A DNA stretch of 64,000 nucleotides, from assembly GCA_002716125.1 (NCBI GenBank), contig PAZH01000004.1, positions 1 through 64,000 of the forward strand, written 5' to 3'. The number at the start of each line of letters is the position of its first letter. The first letter of the stretch is position 1. The position numbers and the translations under genes are program-made. Under the pieces are notes generated by a model. It did not search any database. It saw nothing but the letters and a program-made list of their open reading frames with translations, and was not told where the DNA came from. This document shows, in pieces, positions 9,459 to 18,724 of the stretch. The stretch comes from Rhodospirillaceae bacterium. Its GTDB lineage: Bacteria; Pseudomonadota; Alphaproteobacteria; UBA8366.

Positions 9459-10046
9459 TCATCGAAGGCCGTCCTTGCCTTCGGCGTCCTTCGCTTCCAA
9501 ACCGCCGACGCGCGGCAGCGGGCGCCCCGAATCGGTAATGGCGACAGCCACCAAGATTTCATCCGGCCGCGGCGCATCGTTGACCCAGACCTCCATGCCG
9601 TCGAAATGGCTGCGGACATAGGCCGCATCCTTGTGACCGAGCGGTATGTCGAGGGTCTGACCCGGCCCACCGCGCTTCTTCGACGACGGTACCAAGGCGG
9701 CGCCCTTTTCGACCGCCGTCCGCAGCGGCGCGCCTAATTTCGGATGCAGAATGGCGGCGGCATGTTCCAATTCGCCATCGGTGCCGACCAAGGCCGCCTT
9801 GCCGTAACTCTCGACCGCCGCGGGCGATATCCCGAGCGCTGCGACCGCGCGGTCGCCCAAGAGGCCGCCGAGCTCCGCGCCGAGCTCCATCAAATCGCCG
9901 AGGTCCGCGACGAAGCGGCCGGCGAAGGGGTTTTCGATGACCGCGATGGCGGCGGCGCGGCGGGTCGGCGGATCGATGTCTTGCCCCATCTCGCGATGGA
10001 TTTCATCGGTCACGGTGACGAGTTTTCGAATAACGGCACGGCTCAT
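9459..10046 (-). CDS. Amino acid synthesis family protein (PF06684-like)
   Basis: This 195-residue protein has the family hallmarks: a start with IRKLVTVTDEIHREMG, then AIAVIENPFAGRF, LGDRAVAALG, YGKAALVGTDGELEHAAA and DIPLGHKDAAYVRSHFDGM. PF06684 members are found beside catabolic genes in proteobacteria. The biochemical role is not established as far as I know, although the name suggests amino acid synthesis. Its start overlaps the end of the GMC oxidoreductase upstream by 4 bp, so it belongs to the same minus-strand operon. Confidence 0.82.
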   Translation of the reverse strand: MSRAVIRKLVTVTDEIHREMGQDIDPPTRRAAAIAVIENPFAGRFVADLGDLMELGAELGGLLGDRAVAALGISPAAVESYGKAALVGTDGELEHAAAILHPKLGAPLRTAVEKGAALVPSSKKRGGPGQTLDIPLGHKDAAYVRSHFDGMEVWVNDAPRPDEILVAVAITDSGRPLPRVGGLEAKDAEGKDGLR

Positions 10047-11647
10047 GTCGCGTCCTCCAGAATCATCGCGGCGGCTTTTTCGCCGATCATGATGGCCGGC
10101 GCATTGGTATTGCCGGTCGTCAGGGTCGGCATGATCGACGCGTCTGCCACACGCAGGCCCGCAAGCCCGTGCACACGGAGCCGGGAATCGACGACGGCGG
10201 CGGCGTCCTCACCCATCTTACAGGTGCCGACCGGGTGGTGAATCGTGCCGCCCTGCTGCTGCATGAAATGTTTGATCTCATCCCGGGTCTGGACATCCGG
10301 CCCCGGGGCGTACTCGCCGAGACTGACCTCTTGGAACGCCGGCGTCGCGAAGATACGGCGGCTGATCTCAATACCGGCAACGATGACATTGATGTCGTTG
10401 TCGTCCGTGAGATACGCGGGACTGATAACGGGATCGGCAAAAGGGTCGCTGCTGCCGGCCATCACATGGCCGCGGCTCTCGGCCCGGACCGGGATGGCGG
10501 TGAGCTGCACGCCCGGTTCTTTCTCAAGCGCACCCTGGCCGGTATCGATCGGCGTCGCCGGCGTGAAAGACAACTGCAGGTCCGGACTCGAAAGCCCGTC
10601 GCGGCTGCGACAAAACACGATGGCGCTGGTGACACCAAAAGTCAGCGCCCCGTTGCCGAACAGCACATATTTCGCGACCTCCGGTATCACACGCGGAAAC
10701 CGCGAGAGCTGATTCATCGTGATTTCATTTTCCCGCACGCGATGTTTCATGCGGGCCCCCCAGTGGTCCGCCAGATTGCCGCCCACACCCGGCAGATTGT
10801 GACGGACCTCAAGACCGATTTCTTTCAAATGCGCGGCCGGACCGATGCCGGAGATTTGGAGAAGATGTGGCGAGTTATACGCGCCGCCGCACAGGATCAC
10901 CTCCTTTGCGGCGCGAATTTCCTTCATCTGTCCGCCCTGGCGATAGGTCACGCCGACGCATTTCCGCCCGTCGAACATGAGCGTGCCGGCTTGCGCATCG
11001 GTCACGATCCGTAAATTCGGGTTGCCGCGAACGGCGCGCAGGTAGGTCTGCGCGGTTGAGCCCCGAAACCGCCCGCGCCGCGTCATTTGCGAATACCCAA
11101 CACCTTCCTGTTGGGCGCCATTGTAATCCGGCGTGAAGGGAAACCCCGCTTGCTGTGCCGCTTCGAGGAAGCGGTGGGTCAACGGCAGGACGGTCCGATA
11201 ATCCTCGACCGCAAGCGGCCCATCCCCGCCGCGGTATTCGGGGTCGCCGCCCTGCTTGTAGGATTCGGACTTTTGGAAATACGGCAAGACGTCCTGATAG
11301 GACCAGCCACGGCACCCCATCTGCGCCCATCCGTCGAAATCGGCGGCATTGCCGCGCACATAAAGCATGCCGTTGATCGAAGAGGATCCGCCCAGCACTT
11401 TGCCGCGCGGCAGGCGAACTCGACGCCCGCCGGTGCTCTCGACGGGTTCGGTATGGAAGTTCCAATTGACCTTGTCGCGGTACAAGAGCGGCCGCAGTGC
11501 GGCGGGCACATGAATGCGTATGTCGCGGTCTTTCGGGCCCGCCTCCAACAAGGCAACTTTCGCGCCGCCCTCAACCAGCCGGCAGGCCACCGCGCACCCG
11601 GCCGACCCCGCACCGACGACCACGTAGTCCATATCCGTCATAACCAA
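10043..11647 (-). CDS. GMC oxidoreductase (choline dehydrogenase-like)
   Basis: The 534-residue flavoprotein has the FAD motif VVVGAGSAGCAVACRL, first signature LGGSSSINGMLYVRGN, second signature CGGAYNSPHLLQISGIGP, catalytic His in HHPVGTCKMG and Asn in TTGNTNAPAIMIGEKA. It resembles choline and other alcohol dehydrogenases of the GMC family but need not act on choline. The start overlaps the end of the enoyl-CoA hydratase gene by 10 bp; ATG codons at 11647 and 11641 are both possible. It is followed directly by the PF06684 gene. Confidence 0.92.
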   Translation of the reverse strand: MVMTDMDYVVVGAGSAGCAVACRLVEGGAKVALLEAGPKDRDIRIHVPAALRPLLYRDKVNWNFHTEPVESTGGRRVRLPRGKVLGGSSSINGMLYVRGNAADFDGWAQMGCRGWSYQDVLPYFQKSESYKQGGDPEYRGGDGPLAVEDYRTVLPLTHRFLEAAQQAGFPFTPDYNGAQQEGVGYSQMTRRGRFRGSTAQTYLRAVRGNPNLRIVTDAQAGTLMFDGRKCVGVTYRQGGQMKEIRAAKEVILCGGAYNSPHLLQISGIGPAAHLKEIGLEVRHNLPGVGGNLADHWGARMKHRVRENEITMNQLSRFPRVIPEVAKYVLFGNGALTFGVTSAIVFCRSRDGLSSPDLQLSFTPATPIDTGQGALEKEPGVQLTAIPVRAESRGHVMAGSSDPFADPVISPAYLTDDNDINVIVAGIEISRRIFATPAFQEVSLGEYAPGPDVQTRDEIKHFMQQQGGTIHHPVGTCKMGEDAAAVVDSRLRVHGLAGLRVADASIMPTLTTGNTNAPAIMIGEKAAAMILEDAT

Positions 11648-12390
11648 ACCGCCGCGCGTTTCTCGACGAAGGCCCGCCCGCCTTCCTTGCGATCGTCGGA
11701 ATTCATCACCCGGTTTTGGACGATCTCGGTAATCTGATCGAGCGCCGTGTAATCGAGATTGCCGCCACGCACCATCAGCTCCTTCATACCCTGAACGGCG
11801 GCCGGGCTCAGAGCGGCGAGACGCTGTGCCGCTTTCTCGGCTTCCACCATCAAATTTTCGGCAGGCACGATTTTATTGATCAATCCGACTTCGTGCGCGC
11901 GTTTGGCATCGACCCGCTCAGCCAACAGCAGCAATTCCGATGCGATCGCCCAAGGCATCAGACGCGGAAACCAGGCCGCCGGAATGGTCGCGATGCCCCA
12001 TTGCGGCTCCGGCAACCAGAAGGATGTGTCCGGCGCGGCAATTCGGATATCAGCATCGAGCGCAATCCACATGCCGTAGCCGACGACATGCGAGTGCAGC
12101 GCGCTGACAATCGGTTTGTAGACGCGATTGGCGCGGGTGATATCCGGGAAGTCGCCGGTATAGCGGTATTGATCGGGGGCGCCGCCGGAAAGATCCGCAC
12201 CCGCACTGAAACACCGGCCATTGCCGGACAGGATCGCAACACGCATCTCCGGGTCCTGCTGGAAATCGTCCCAAACTTCGCCGAGCTCGCGATGCATGTC
12301 GGCGTTCATGGCGTTCAGTTTGTCCGGCCGGTTCAACGTCACATAGGCGATATGATCGCGTTTCTCATATTTGATTGTTGTCAGGTTCAC
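11638..12390 (-). CDS. Enoyl-CoA hydratase/isomerase (crotonase family)
   Basis: The 250-residue crotonase has the CoA-binding oxyanion block AILSGNGRCFSAGADLSGG and a second half with LLLLAERVDAKRAHEVGLINKIV. The two glutamates of true enoyl-CoA hydratases are not clearly present, so it may be an isomerase, hydrolase or lyase. It heads the operon with the GMC oxidoreductase and PF06684 protein. Two other crotonases lie at 15691 and 52669. Confidence 0.88.
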   Translation of the reverse strand: MNLTTIKYEKRDHIAYVTLNRPDKLNAMNADMHRELGEVWDDFQQDPEMRVAILSGNGRCFSAGADLSGGAPDQYRYTGDFPDITRANRVYKPIVSALHSHVVGYGMWIALDADIRIAAPDTSFWLPEPQWGIATIPAAWFPRLMPWAIASELLLLAERVDAKRAHEVGLINKIVPAENLMVEAEKAAQRLAALSPAAVQGMKELMVRGGNLDYTALDQITEIVQNRVMNSDDRKEGGRAFVEKRAAVWL

Positions 12391-12426
12391 GATGTGGGTC
12401 CTTCCGTGTTTTCCGCTGGTCGATAT

Positions 12427-12876
12427 CTACCAATCGTTGCCCGGGTTGAAGCTCGCATCTTCGGCCAGCACGCCTTGTCCAGGCACATGATTCACCTCGA
12501 GGCGGATGCCGTCCGGGTCTTCAAACAGGACGTAATAGTATCCGGGCGCCCAGTGGCCCTCCGACGCGGGCGTGACGATATGCGCGTCCATCTCGCGCAG
12601 CAGCGCGTCAACTTTGTCGACGTCTTCGCGCGAACGCGCACGCAGGCAAATATGATGCAATCCGACGCGCCCTTGCTCGAAACGCTCGCCCGCGAATTCC
12701 GGTTTGCAGGGCTGAATGCCCACCGCGGTGCGGGCACCGACGAAATAGGTCAAGCCTTCATTGTCGAATACGGTCTCGAGCCCCATGGCCGGCATCAAGC
12801 GCGCATAGAAGGCCTTCGCCTTGTCGTATTGCGACACGGTTAAGATGACATGCGCCATGCCGTTGATATCGATCAT
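12427..12876 (-). CDS. VOC family protein (glyoxalase/dioxygenase fold)
   Basis: This 149-residue single vicinal-oxygen-chelate unit has two beta-alpha-beta-beta-beta modules. Likely metal ligands are His in AHVILTVSQYDKAKAF, His in GLHHICLRARS and Glu in DPDGIRLEVNH, so it is probably a metal-dependent lyase, isomerase or dioxygenase. It lies 36 bp upstream of the enoyl-CoA hydratase gene in the same direction and may be in its operon. Confidence 0.83.
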   Translation of the reverse strand: MIDINGMAHVILTVSQYDKAKAFYARLMPAMGLETVFDNEGLTYFVGARTAVGIQPCKPEFAGERFEQGRVGLHHICLRARSREDVDKVDALLREMDAHIVTPASEGHWAPGYYYVLFEDPDGIRLEVNHVPGQGVLAEDASFNPGNDW

Positions 12877-12972
12877 GAATCCTCCGCGAAGATGGTTCGA
12901 CTTCGAAGAAGGATATAGATCGGCGCATCGCCGCGTCGCCGTCGCGCTTACGTTGGATGATCGCAGGGCGAC

Positions 12973-13398
12973 CTAGAGATTGAGGTCGTAATCTTCCTCA
13001 CGCTCCGGATTCTCAAGATTCATACGGCCGTCGTAGAGCGGTGCCTCGCCGGTCGTCGGACCTTGATACTGCAAGAAGAGGATCGTGCAGCCGGTCTCGG
13101 TGCTCAGTTCGTACTCGCGGTGCGGGTCGGCATGATAGACGATATGCCCCGCCCGCAGGGTTTGGTCGCCGTATTTAAATTCGCCCTCGATCACGTACCA
13201 GACCTGCGCGAAGTCGTGGCGATGCGTCACGAACCCCTCACCCGCTTCGTAGCGCAGCACTCCGGCATTAGGCTGCGTCGGATCGTCGGGGCTCGGATGA
13301 AAAGGAAACTTACAGAGGGACCCGAAGCGGTTCATCTCCCAGTCCATATCGTCGAGATGCTGTATTTGCGGTAGGGCGTCTTCCTGAGCACGTGCCAT
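12973..13398 (-). CDS. Cupin domain-containing protein
   Basis: This 141-residue protein has a single conserved beta-barrel: GEGFVTHRHDFAQVWYVIEG is cupin motif 1 with its two histidines, and RAGHIVYHADPHREYEL is motif 2. It probably binds one metal and either senses or converts a small organic acid. It stands about 100 bp upstream of the VOC gene and may open that transcription unit; the AT-richer stretch 13399-13445 before it is a likely promoter. Confidence 0.78.
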   Translation of the reverse strand: MARAQEDALPQIQHLDDMDWEMNRFGSLCKFPFHPSPDDPTQPNAGVLRYEAGEGFVTHRHDFAQVWYVIEGEFKYGDQTLRAGHIVYHADPHREYELSTETGCTILFLQYQGPTTGEAPLYDGRMNLENPEREEDYDLNL

Positions 13399-13543
13399 CT
13401 TTGGGTCCTCCCGAATATTTAACGTATATTGGCCAAACTATAACACGGACGGCCCGCCGTGTCGGCGCGTATCCGTTGACCCCGTCTCATGAAAGCGTCA
13501 CGATCCAGGCATGAAGCTTGGTCCCTTATCGTATAGGGCTGCA

Positions 13544-14521
13544 ATGCCAAAACTGTTTATTTTCGCGCTCATCGCTATCTGTACAGTCGCGAATGCTCAG
13601 GCCGATAGCCGCGGGCTGACCGTCCAGTTGAAGGCCAGCGAGGCAAGAGACGCGACGGTCCTGGAAGAGGTGGAACTCTATTCCAAATCCTACGCACTGG
13701 TTATCGGCAACGATAGTTACGGGGCGGGGTGGGCGCGCTTGGCGCAAGCGCGAAACGACGCCCACAAAGTCGCGAATGCCCTTCGTGCACGCGGGTTTGA
13801 GGTGACCCTAAAACTCGACCTTACATCCCGTGAAATGGAACAGAGCTTCAAAGACTTCTTCTTGGATAAAGGGGAAGACCCCGACGCCCGCTTGTTCATC
13901 TGGTATGCAGGACATGGCCACACAGAGGACGGCGAAGGTTATTTGGTGCCGGTGGATGGCGCCGCACCGCAAAACCGGCGCAAATTCCTAACCACCGCCC
14001 TCTCGATGCGGGATTTCGGAAAGTTCGTGCGCTACGCTGAATCGAAGCACGTCTTTACGATTTTCGATTCCTGTTTCGCCGGTACCATCTTTAATGTCGC
14101 TCGTTCGAACGACACGCCCCCGCAAATCACACGCATTACCGCGCAACCCGTGCGTCAGTTCCTGACGTCAGGTGACGCTGGGCAAACCGTCGCCGATAAC
14201 GGCTCCTTCGCCGACCTCTTTATCGAAGCGCTCGAGGGCAAGCGCCGGGCCGACCCGAATGCCGACGGCTATCTCACGGCGAGCGAACTCGGCGTCTTCC
14301 TCGATACCAAGATGTCGAACCTGACCAACAACCGGCAGACGCCGCGCTACGGCAAACTTCAGGATCAGAAGTACGACAAGGGGGACTTTGTCTTCCAACT
14401 GGCGACCGCCAGTCCGACACGCACCGCACAACCGACGGCCCAGCCGGATAAGGAGACCGTATTTTGGCAGTCCATTCGAAACAGTCAAAATCAAGCGGAC
14501 TTTCAAGCCTATTTGGATTAG
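13544..14521 (+). CDS. Secreted caspase-like (metacaspase, C14) protein, cut short by an amber codon
   Basis: This is a 325-residue product with a signal peptide (MPKLFIFALIAICTVANAQA) and a caspase p20-type domain. The catalytic His is in WYAGHGHTEDG (His124) and the Cys in FTIFDSCFAG (Cys177). I chose the ATG at 13544 because the signal peptide starts there; 13511 is also in frame. It ends at a TAG (14519-14521) inside the motif YLD-stop-YPNGAF. That motif in related caspase proteins usually reads YLxQYPNG, so CAG has probably become TAG. The same frame stays open for 1.15 kb after the stop. The retained part still holds the full catalytic dyad. Confidence 0.75.
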   Translation: MPKLFIFALIAICTVANAQADSRGLTVQLKASEARDATVLEEVELYSKSYALVIGNDSYGAGWARLAQARNDAHKVANALRARGFEVTLKLDLTSREMEQSFKDFFLDKGEDPDARLFIWYAGHGHTEDGEGYLVPVDGAAPQNRRKFLTTALSMRDFGKFVRYAESKHVFTIFDSCFAGTIFNVARSNDTPPQITRITAQPVRQFLTSGDAGQTVADNGSFADLFIEALEGKRRADPNADGYLTASELGVFLDTKMSNLTNNRQTPRYGKLQDQKYDKGDFVFQLATASPTRTAQPTAQPDKETVFWQSIRNSQNQADFQAYLD

Positions 14522-15673
14522 TACCCAAACGGCGCCTTCACCGCCCTGGCGAGAAACCGGCTTGCGAGCTTGACCCCACCACGGACGCAGGCGGCACTGC
14601 CTGTACCGGGCGAAAGTTTTGCCGATAAAGTCTATAAAGCGCTGAGACGGGCGGAACCTGCATGGCTGAAAGTTGCGACGTCAGACGCGGTAGAACGCGA
14701 CATCGTTGGTCAAATGGAGGTCGTTCGGTTCCATGCAAATCGTTTCGAACAACTGGCGCAACGCTTCGATGAAGCGCTCGCCCAGGTCGAAACGGGCGCG
14801 GTCGGCGGTGCAAATGTCCAGCTTAAGGACGGTACGGTCTTCGGCATTCTGCATGAATTGTCTCGCCTCGACGTCCGGTTTGGGGCAGGACGCTGCTATC
14901 AACTCGGACCCACCACGATCGACTATAGGATAAAGCGCGGGCGACACAATCTCGACGGGCTGGTGGAAGAAACCTTCCATGCCTTTCGCAATATGTGCGG
15001 CCGGGCGGAATCGCTGATCAGCGACGTTCGTTACCGCGTTGATGCCGCGGGTCTAAGCCGGGACAAGAAAGTCGCCTCGCTGGGCGCACCAGTGCGGTTT
15101 ATCGCGGTCACACCTCTCAAGGAAACCCGGGTCGCACGGACGAAAAGCAATATCCGACAGGAACCGAGCCCGCGCGCGAAACTGGTGGGGAAATTGGCAA
15201 CGGGTCAAAGCATTGCCGTCACGGGGCGTACCACAGTCGCCGGAAAAGAGTGGCTGCGGGTGACCCTGGCGGCGGGAAAATCTGGCTTTGTACTCGGCTC
15301 TCTGCTGCAGGAGCACCGCCCGGCTGGTCAACGAAAAGTGGCCGTCACCACACTGGCCCCGCCGAAGCGTGCGATGAGCGAGCAACGCATTTTGCTCCGT
15401 AAGGATCTGGGGGTTCGCAGTGCCAAGGAGCTAGATGGCGCGTCCGCTTGCCTGCTTGGCGATCTGGAATCAGACAGTCGGTTGGCGGCCTATTTCAAGT
15501 CAAACAATATGAAATTCGCGCGCTTAACGTTCGACAGCCGCTCGAACGCCATGATCGCTTTTAGCGCTTGGCGCTGCGATATTGTTTCCGGCCCAGTCGA
15601 TTGGCTCGCGCGCGAAATGCAGAAGATAGCGCGGCCCTCGGATTACATCCTCCTGCCGGAGAATATTCGTTAG
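14522..15673 (+). pseudogene. Downstream half of the caspase-like gene: SH3-like domain and solute-binding-like tail
   Basis: The same frame as the caspase gene is open from directly after the TAG to 15673 and has no good start of its own (first candidate TTG at 14570). It encodes an alpha-helical linker, a bacterial SH3-like domain (VARTKSNIRQEPSPRAKLVG through WLRVTLAAGKSGFVLGSLL), and a C-terminal piece like part of the AapJ-type amino-acid-binding proteins (KELDGASACLLGD, AAYFKSNNMKFARLTFDS, AFSAWRCDIVSG). The full gene would be about 709 residues. It would be made only by readthrough or if the TAG is a sequencing error. Confidence 0.65.
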
Positions 15674-15690
15674 CTTTGACTTTTTGACGC

Positions 15691-16542
15691 CTATTCGATC
15701 TTCCAGGCATCGCCCTTCGCGTCGGCGCGGATGACATCGACACCGCTGGGATCGATGGTCTGGCCGAACAGCTCCGCGTTGTTCGAATGACCGAGTTGCT
15801 GCAGCGACATTGCCGCCTGCAAGGCGGTCCACATCCCTTGGGCGTCTTGCGCCTGGTTGACGGATTGCTTGGCCAGCCGCAGGCCGACGGTCGGCCGGGT
15901 CGAGATGCGTTCCGCAAGCGACATCGTAAAATCTTCGAGCTCCTCGCGCGGCACAACGTGATTGACCATGCCAAGGGACCGCGCTTCGCGGGCCGACATG
16001 ATGCCGCCGGTGAACAACAGCTCCTTCGCCTTCCGCGCGCCCAGCTCCCAAGGATGGCCGAAATACTCGACGCCGTTCACGCCGAACGCGACGACCGGGT
16101 CGGAGAAGGTGGCGTCCTCGCTGGCGACGATGAGATCGCAGACCCAAATCAGCATCAAGCCGCCGGCGATGGTTTTGCCGTGGACTTGCGCAATGGTCGG
16201 TTTCGGAATGTTGCGCCAGCGCCAGCAGATTCCGAAATAGATCTCTTCCTCGCGCGCTTGGCGTCCCTCCACACCCGGTTGTTCGAAGCCCCCCCAGGGC
16301 GAGATCGTGTCGTAGTCCGAGACCGGCGTCTTGTCGGCCAGATCGTGTCCCGAACAGAAATGCGGACCGTCCGCCGCCAACACGATCACCTTTACCGCCG
16401 TGTCCCGGGACGCCCGGTCGAACGCATCGTTCAACTCGTACGTCATCTGCTTACTCTGCGCGTTGCGTTGAGCCTCGCGCGCCAGAACGATCCTCGCGAC
16501 GGCGTCCGTCGGCATTTCGTAGCGGATGGTCTCGTAGCTCAT
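15691..16542 (-). CDS. Enoyl-CoA hydratase/isomerase family protein
   Basis: The 283-residue crotonase has the oxyanion block VIVLAADGPHFCSGHDLADK and a later EEIYFGICWRWRNIPKPTIAQVHG, followed by GVNGVEYFGHPWELGARKAKELLFTGG. It is somewhat longer than the usual 260 residues. The substrate is unknown. It is transcribed against the caspase gene, with stops 17 bp apart, and stands alone. Confidence 0.86.
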   Translation of the reverse strand: MSYETIRYEMPTDAVARIVLAREAQRNAQSKQMTYELNDAFDRASRDTAVKVIVLAADGPHFCSGHDLADKTPVSDYDTISPWGGFEQPGVEGRQAREEEIYFGICWRWRNIPKPTIAQVHGKTIAGGLMLIWVCDLIVASEDATFSDPVVAFGVNGVEYFGHPWELGARKAKELLFTGGIMSAREARSLGMVNHVVPREELEDFTMSLAERISTRPTVGLRLAKQSVNQAQDAQGMWTALQAAMSLQQLGHSNNAELFGQTIDPSGVDVIRADAKGDAWKIE

Positions 16543-16861
16543 TCTATCTCTCCTGATTCGGGATAAGGTTCAGGCGGTTCTGTAACCGTCGACGCGCATG
16601 CTTCGTGGTCTTGCGCAATGCGAATTGATCCGGCTGTCTCGTGGCACGTTCGGCACCGAAGATCGGCATGATCAATGATCTTAGATCGGGTCGGAGACGC
16701 AAACAGGCGAAAACAACCGTTTTATCACCGACAATTCGCGGGATTGCCCGGGTCCGGATCGCGCCGCAACACCGCTGCGCTTTTGATGCGGCAGCGACGG
16801 TGTTAAGTTTCGTCCACGCTCGCCTGAGCGTATTGGGTCGCGATACTGGGGGTTTGCGCCG
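16543..16861. other. Gene-free interval with an imperfect hairpin
   Basis: This 319-bp stretch lies between two divergently transcribed genes and should hold both promoters. No convincing coding frame is seen. An imperfect dyad (AACACCGCTGC at 16768-16778 against GCAGCGACGGTGTT at 16791-16804) lies about 60 bp before the next start and could be in its leader. Confidence 0.4.
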
Positions 16862-17662
16862 ATGAAGGGACTATTGCGATGCGCCGCATTCTGCGCAATC
16901 GGCGTGGCGGTCGGAAGCGCATCGCCCGCGTTCGCCAAATCCCCCCTAAATATCAGTATCGGCTTTACGGGAACCGATCGCGCACGCATCAATCTTGTCG
17001 ATGGCACGCTTTCGGATAAGCGCCCCGGCTGGTTTGTCGAGCTTGCCGTTCGCGTTGGCCGCGAATGCGGCCACTCCGTTAGCTTTCACCAAAAGCCCTG
17101 GAAACGCATCCTGAACGAAGTCGCTGCGGGAAGGCTCTGGGCCGCCACCAATAGCAGCTACAAGGTCGAACGAACGGCATTCGGAGAGTTTCCGACCGTC
17201 GACGGACAGCCCGACAAGAGTCGAGCGTTTTCCAAGTACGAATACATCGCGATCGTGCGGAAAGGTGAGAACACCGAAATTGTCCGAAAGGGAATTGTAT
17301 CCGGACGCAAATACATTGTGGAACGAGGCGCTTCGATCATATCCGTCCTCAAAAAGGGCGGTGCGAATATCCATGAGATGTCCGACTACGACAAAATGCT
17401 CAGACTGCTGACAAAAGGCAGAGCCGATGCAATGGCGGTTATCGCGTGCGCGCTGGACGATTCACTTGAACGATTCCCCGATTTCCGGGACAAGATCGAG
17501 CGATCGCAGGTACCGCTTCTTGAGCGTGTCGGTTACATCATGTTTTCAAAGCAATTGTACCAAAAGCATTCAGCGCTCATTGAATGCTTTTGGACCGAAA
17601 GCGCGCCTCTCATGCAATCGACCTGGTTCCAGGACGTCAAACGGTCCTACGCTGACAAATAG
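16862..17662 (+). CDS. Secreted solute-binding (SBP_bac_3-like) protein
   Basis: This 266-residue protein has a clear signal peptide (about residues 1-25, ending PAFA) and a fold like the transporter substrate-binding family 3: GWFVELAVRVGRECG, RILNEVAAGRLWAATNSSY, FSKYEYIAIVRKGEN and RLLTKGRADAMAVIACALDD. It is probably periplasmic. No permease or ATPase is nearby, so it may be a sensor-like orphan rather than part of a transporter. The start is the first ATG after the GGGGG-containing leader. Confidence 0.72.
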   Translation: MKGLLRCAAFCAIGVAVGSASPAFAKSPLNISIGFTGTDRARINLVDGTLSDKRPGWFVELAVRVGRECGHSVSFHQKPWKRILNEVAAGRLWAATNSSYKVERTAFGEFPTVDGQPDKSRAFSKYEYIAIVRKGENTEIVRKGIVSGRKYIVERGASIISVLKKGGANIHEMSDYDKMLRLLTKGRADAMAVIACALDDSLERFPDFRDKIERSQVPLLERVGYIMFSKQLYQKHSALIECFWTESAPLMQSTWFQDVKRSYADK

Positions 17663-17719
17663 GTCGAATTTTTGGGTGTCGGCAATAGGCCGGCGGGATG
17701 AGTCTCCGCGACACGGCCT

Positions 17720-18637
17720 TTATAAATTGGCGCTGACAGCCTTGATCTGACGACGAAGCCATCGATGCGCCGGATCCTCCGTGAACCGCTCATGCCAAAT
17801 CTGCGAGACCGTGAAAGATGGCGTCTGCAGTTCGCGCGGCAGCTCCATTAGCATTAAGTCCCGGGTCATCACTTGCTGCGCCAATCGCTCCGGCACCGTG
17901 ATAATGAGATCGGTGGGTGCGATTACGGCACTGATTGTCAAAAAATGCGTCACTCTGAGTGAAACCGTCCGCACAAGACCATGTTCTTTCAATACGGTGT
18001 CGATCCGCCCGCCGCCTCTACCCGTGATGCTCAACAAGGCATGCGATGCCGCCGCATAGCTCTCGAGGCTCATGCCGACAGCGGACAATGGATGCCCTTT
18101 GCGCATCAAACAGATTTGCCGGTCCGTGAGGAGCGCTTGCGCCGCGACGTTATATAAGACGGGACCATCGTCCACGACGCCGAACCCAAGCGAAACTTTA
18201 CCTTCGCACATCTCGGCAATGCCCTGTTCCGAGAGGCTTTCCATCTCAATCTGAACGTGGGGCGCCAAGCTGAAAACCTGACCGAGGACCCGCGGCATGA
18301 TCATTTGGGCCAGGTAATCAGGCGCCATGATGCGAAATCGATCCTGCGCCGTCGACGGGTCGAACGTTTGCGGTGTGAACACGGTCGACACCTTGGCCAA
18401 AGCATCTCGGACAGGCTGGCGCAGCGCCTCTCCGCGCGGCGTCAACACCATGCCTCGTCCGGCGCGAATAAGAAGCGGGTCCTTCAAAGCGTGCTGCAAG
18501 CGATTGAGGGCACGGCTCATTGCCGGTTGCGAAAGATGAACGACATGGGCCGCCTTGCTCACACTTTCGGTTTCCAACAACGCGTCCAACGCCTTGAGCA
18601 GATTTAGGTCAAAGTTATTAATATTCGTGTTGTGCAT
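17720..18637 (-). CDS. LysR family transcriptional regulator
   Basis: This 305-residue regulator has an N-terminal winged HTH (LNLLKALDALLETESVSKAAHVVHLSQPAMSRALNRL shortened here; residues about 9-45) followed by PLLIRAGRGMVLTPRGE and a type 2 periplasmic-binding-like effector domain. It is divergent from the NmrA-type reductase gene, with 87 bp between the starts, and by the usual LysR rule probably controls it. Confidence 0.92.
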   Translation of the reverse strand: MHNTNINNFDLNLLKALDALLETESVSKAAHVVHLSQPAMSRALNRLQHALKDPLLIRAGRGMVLTPRGEALRQPVRDALAKVSTVFTPQTFDPSTAQDRFRIMAPDYLAQMIMPRVLGQVFSLAPHVQIEMESLSEQGIAEMCEGKVSLGFGVVDDGPVLYNVAAQALLTDRQICLMRKGHPLSAVGMSLESYAAASHALLSITGRGGGRIDTVLKEHGLVRTVSLRVTHFLTISAVIAPTDLIITVPERLAQQVMTRDLMLMELPRELQTPSFTVSQIWHERFTEDPAHRWLRRQIKAVSANL

Positions 18638-18658
18638 GTTTTACATATAAATCATGCA
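18633..18658. promoter_or_regulatory. Possible LysR operator
   Basis: The interrupted palindrome TGCATG-N14-CATGCA overlaps the start codon of the LysR gene and lies in the divergent promoter region next to an AT-rich ACATATAAAT stretch. The position suits an autorepression and activation site of the LysR protein. Assignment is inference from symmetry only. Confidence 0.4.
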
Positions 18659-18724
18659 TTAGAGTAATTCAAACTTCTCCCCTATGTGTAAGCCAACAAG
18701 TTCACACACGAAGGAGAGATCAAA

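Noticed and set aside
14519-14521. Pyrrolysine or programmed readthrough at the caspase TAG
   Set aside because: No pyl genes are seen and no readthrough signal is evident; a CAG to TAG change is simpler.
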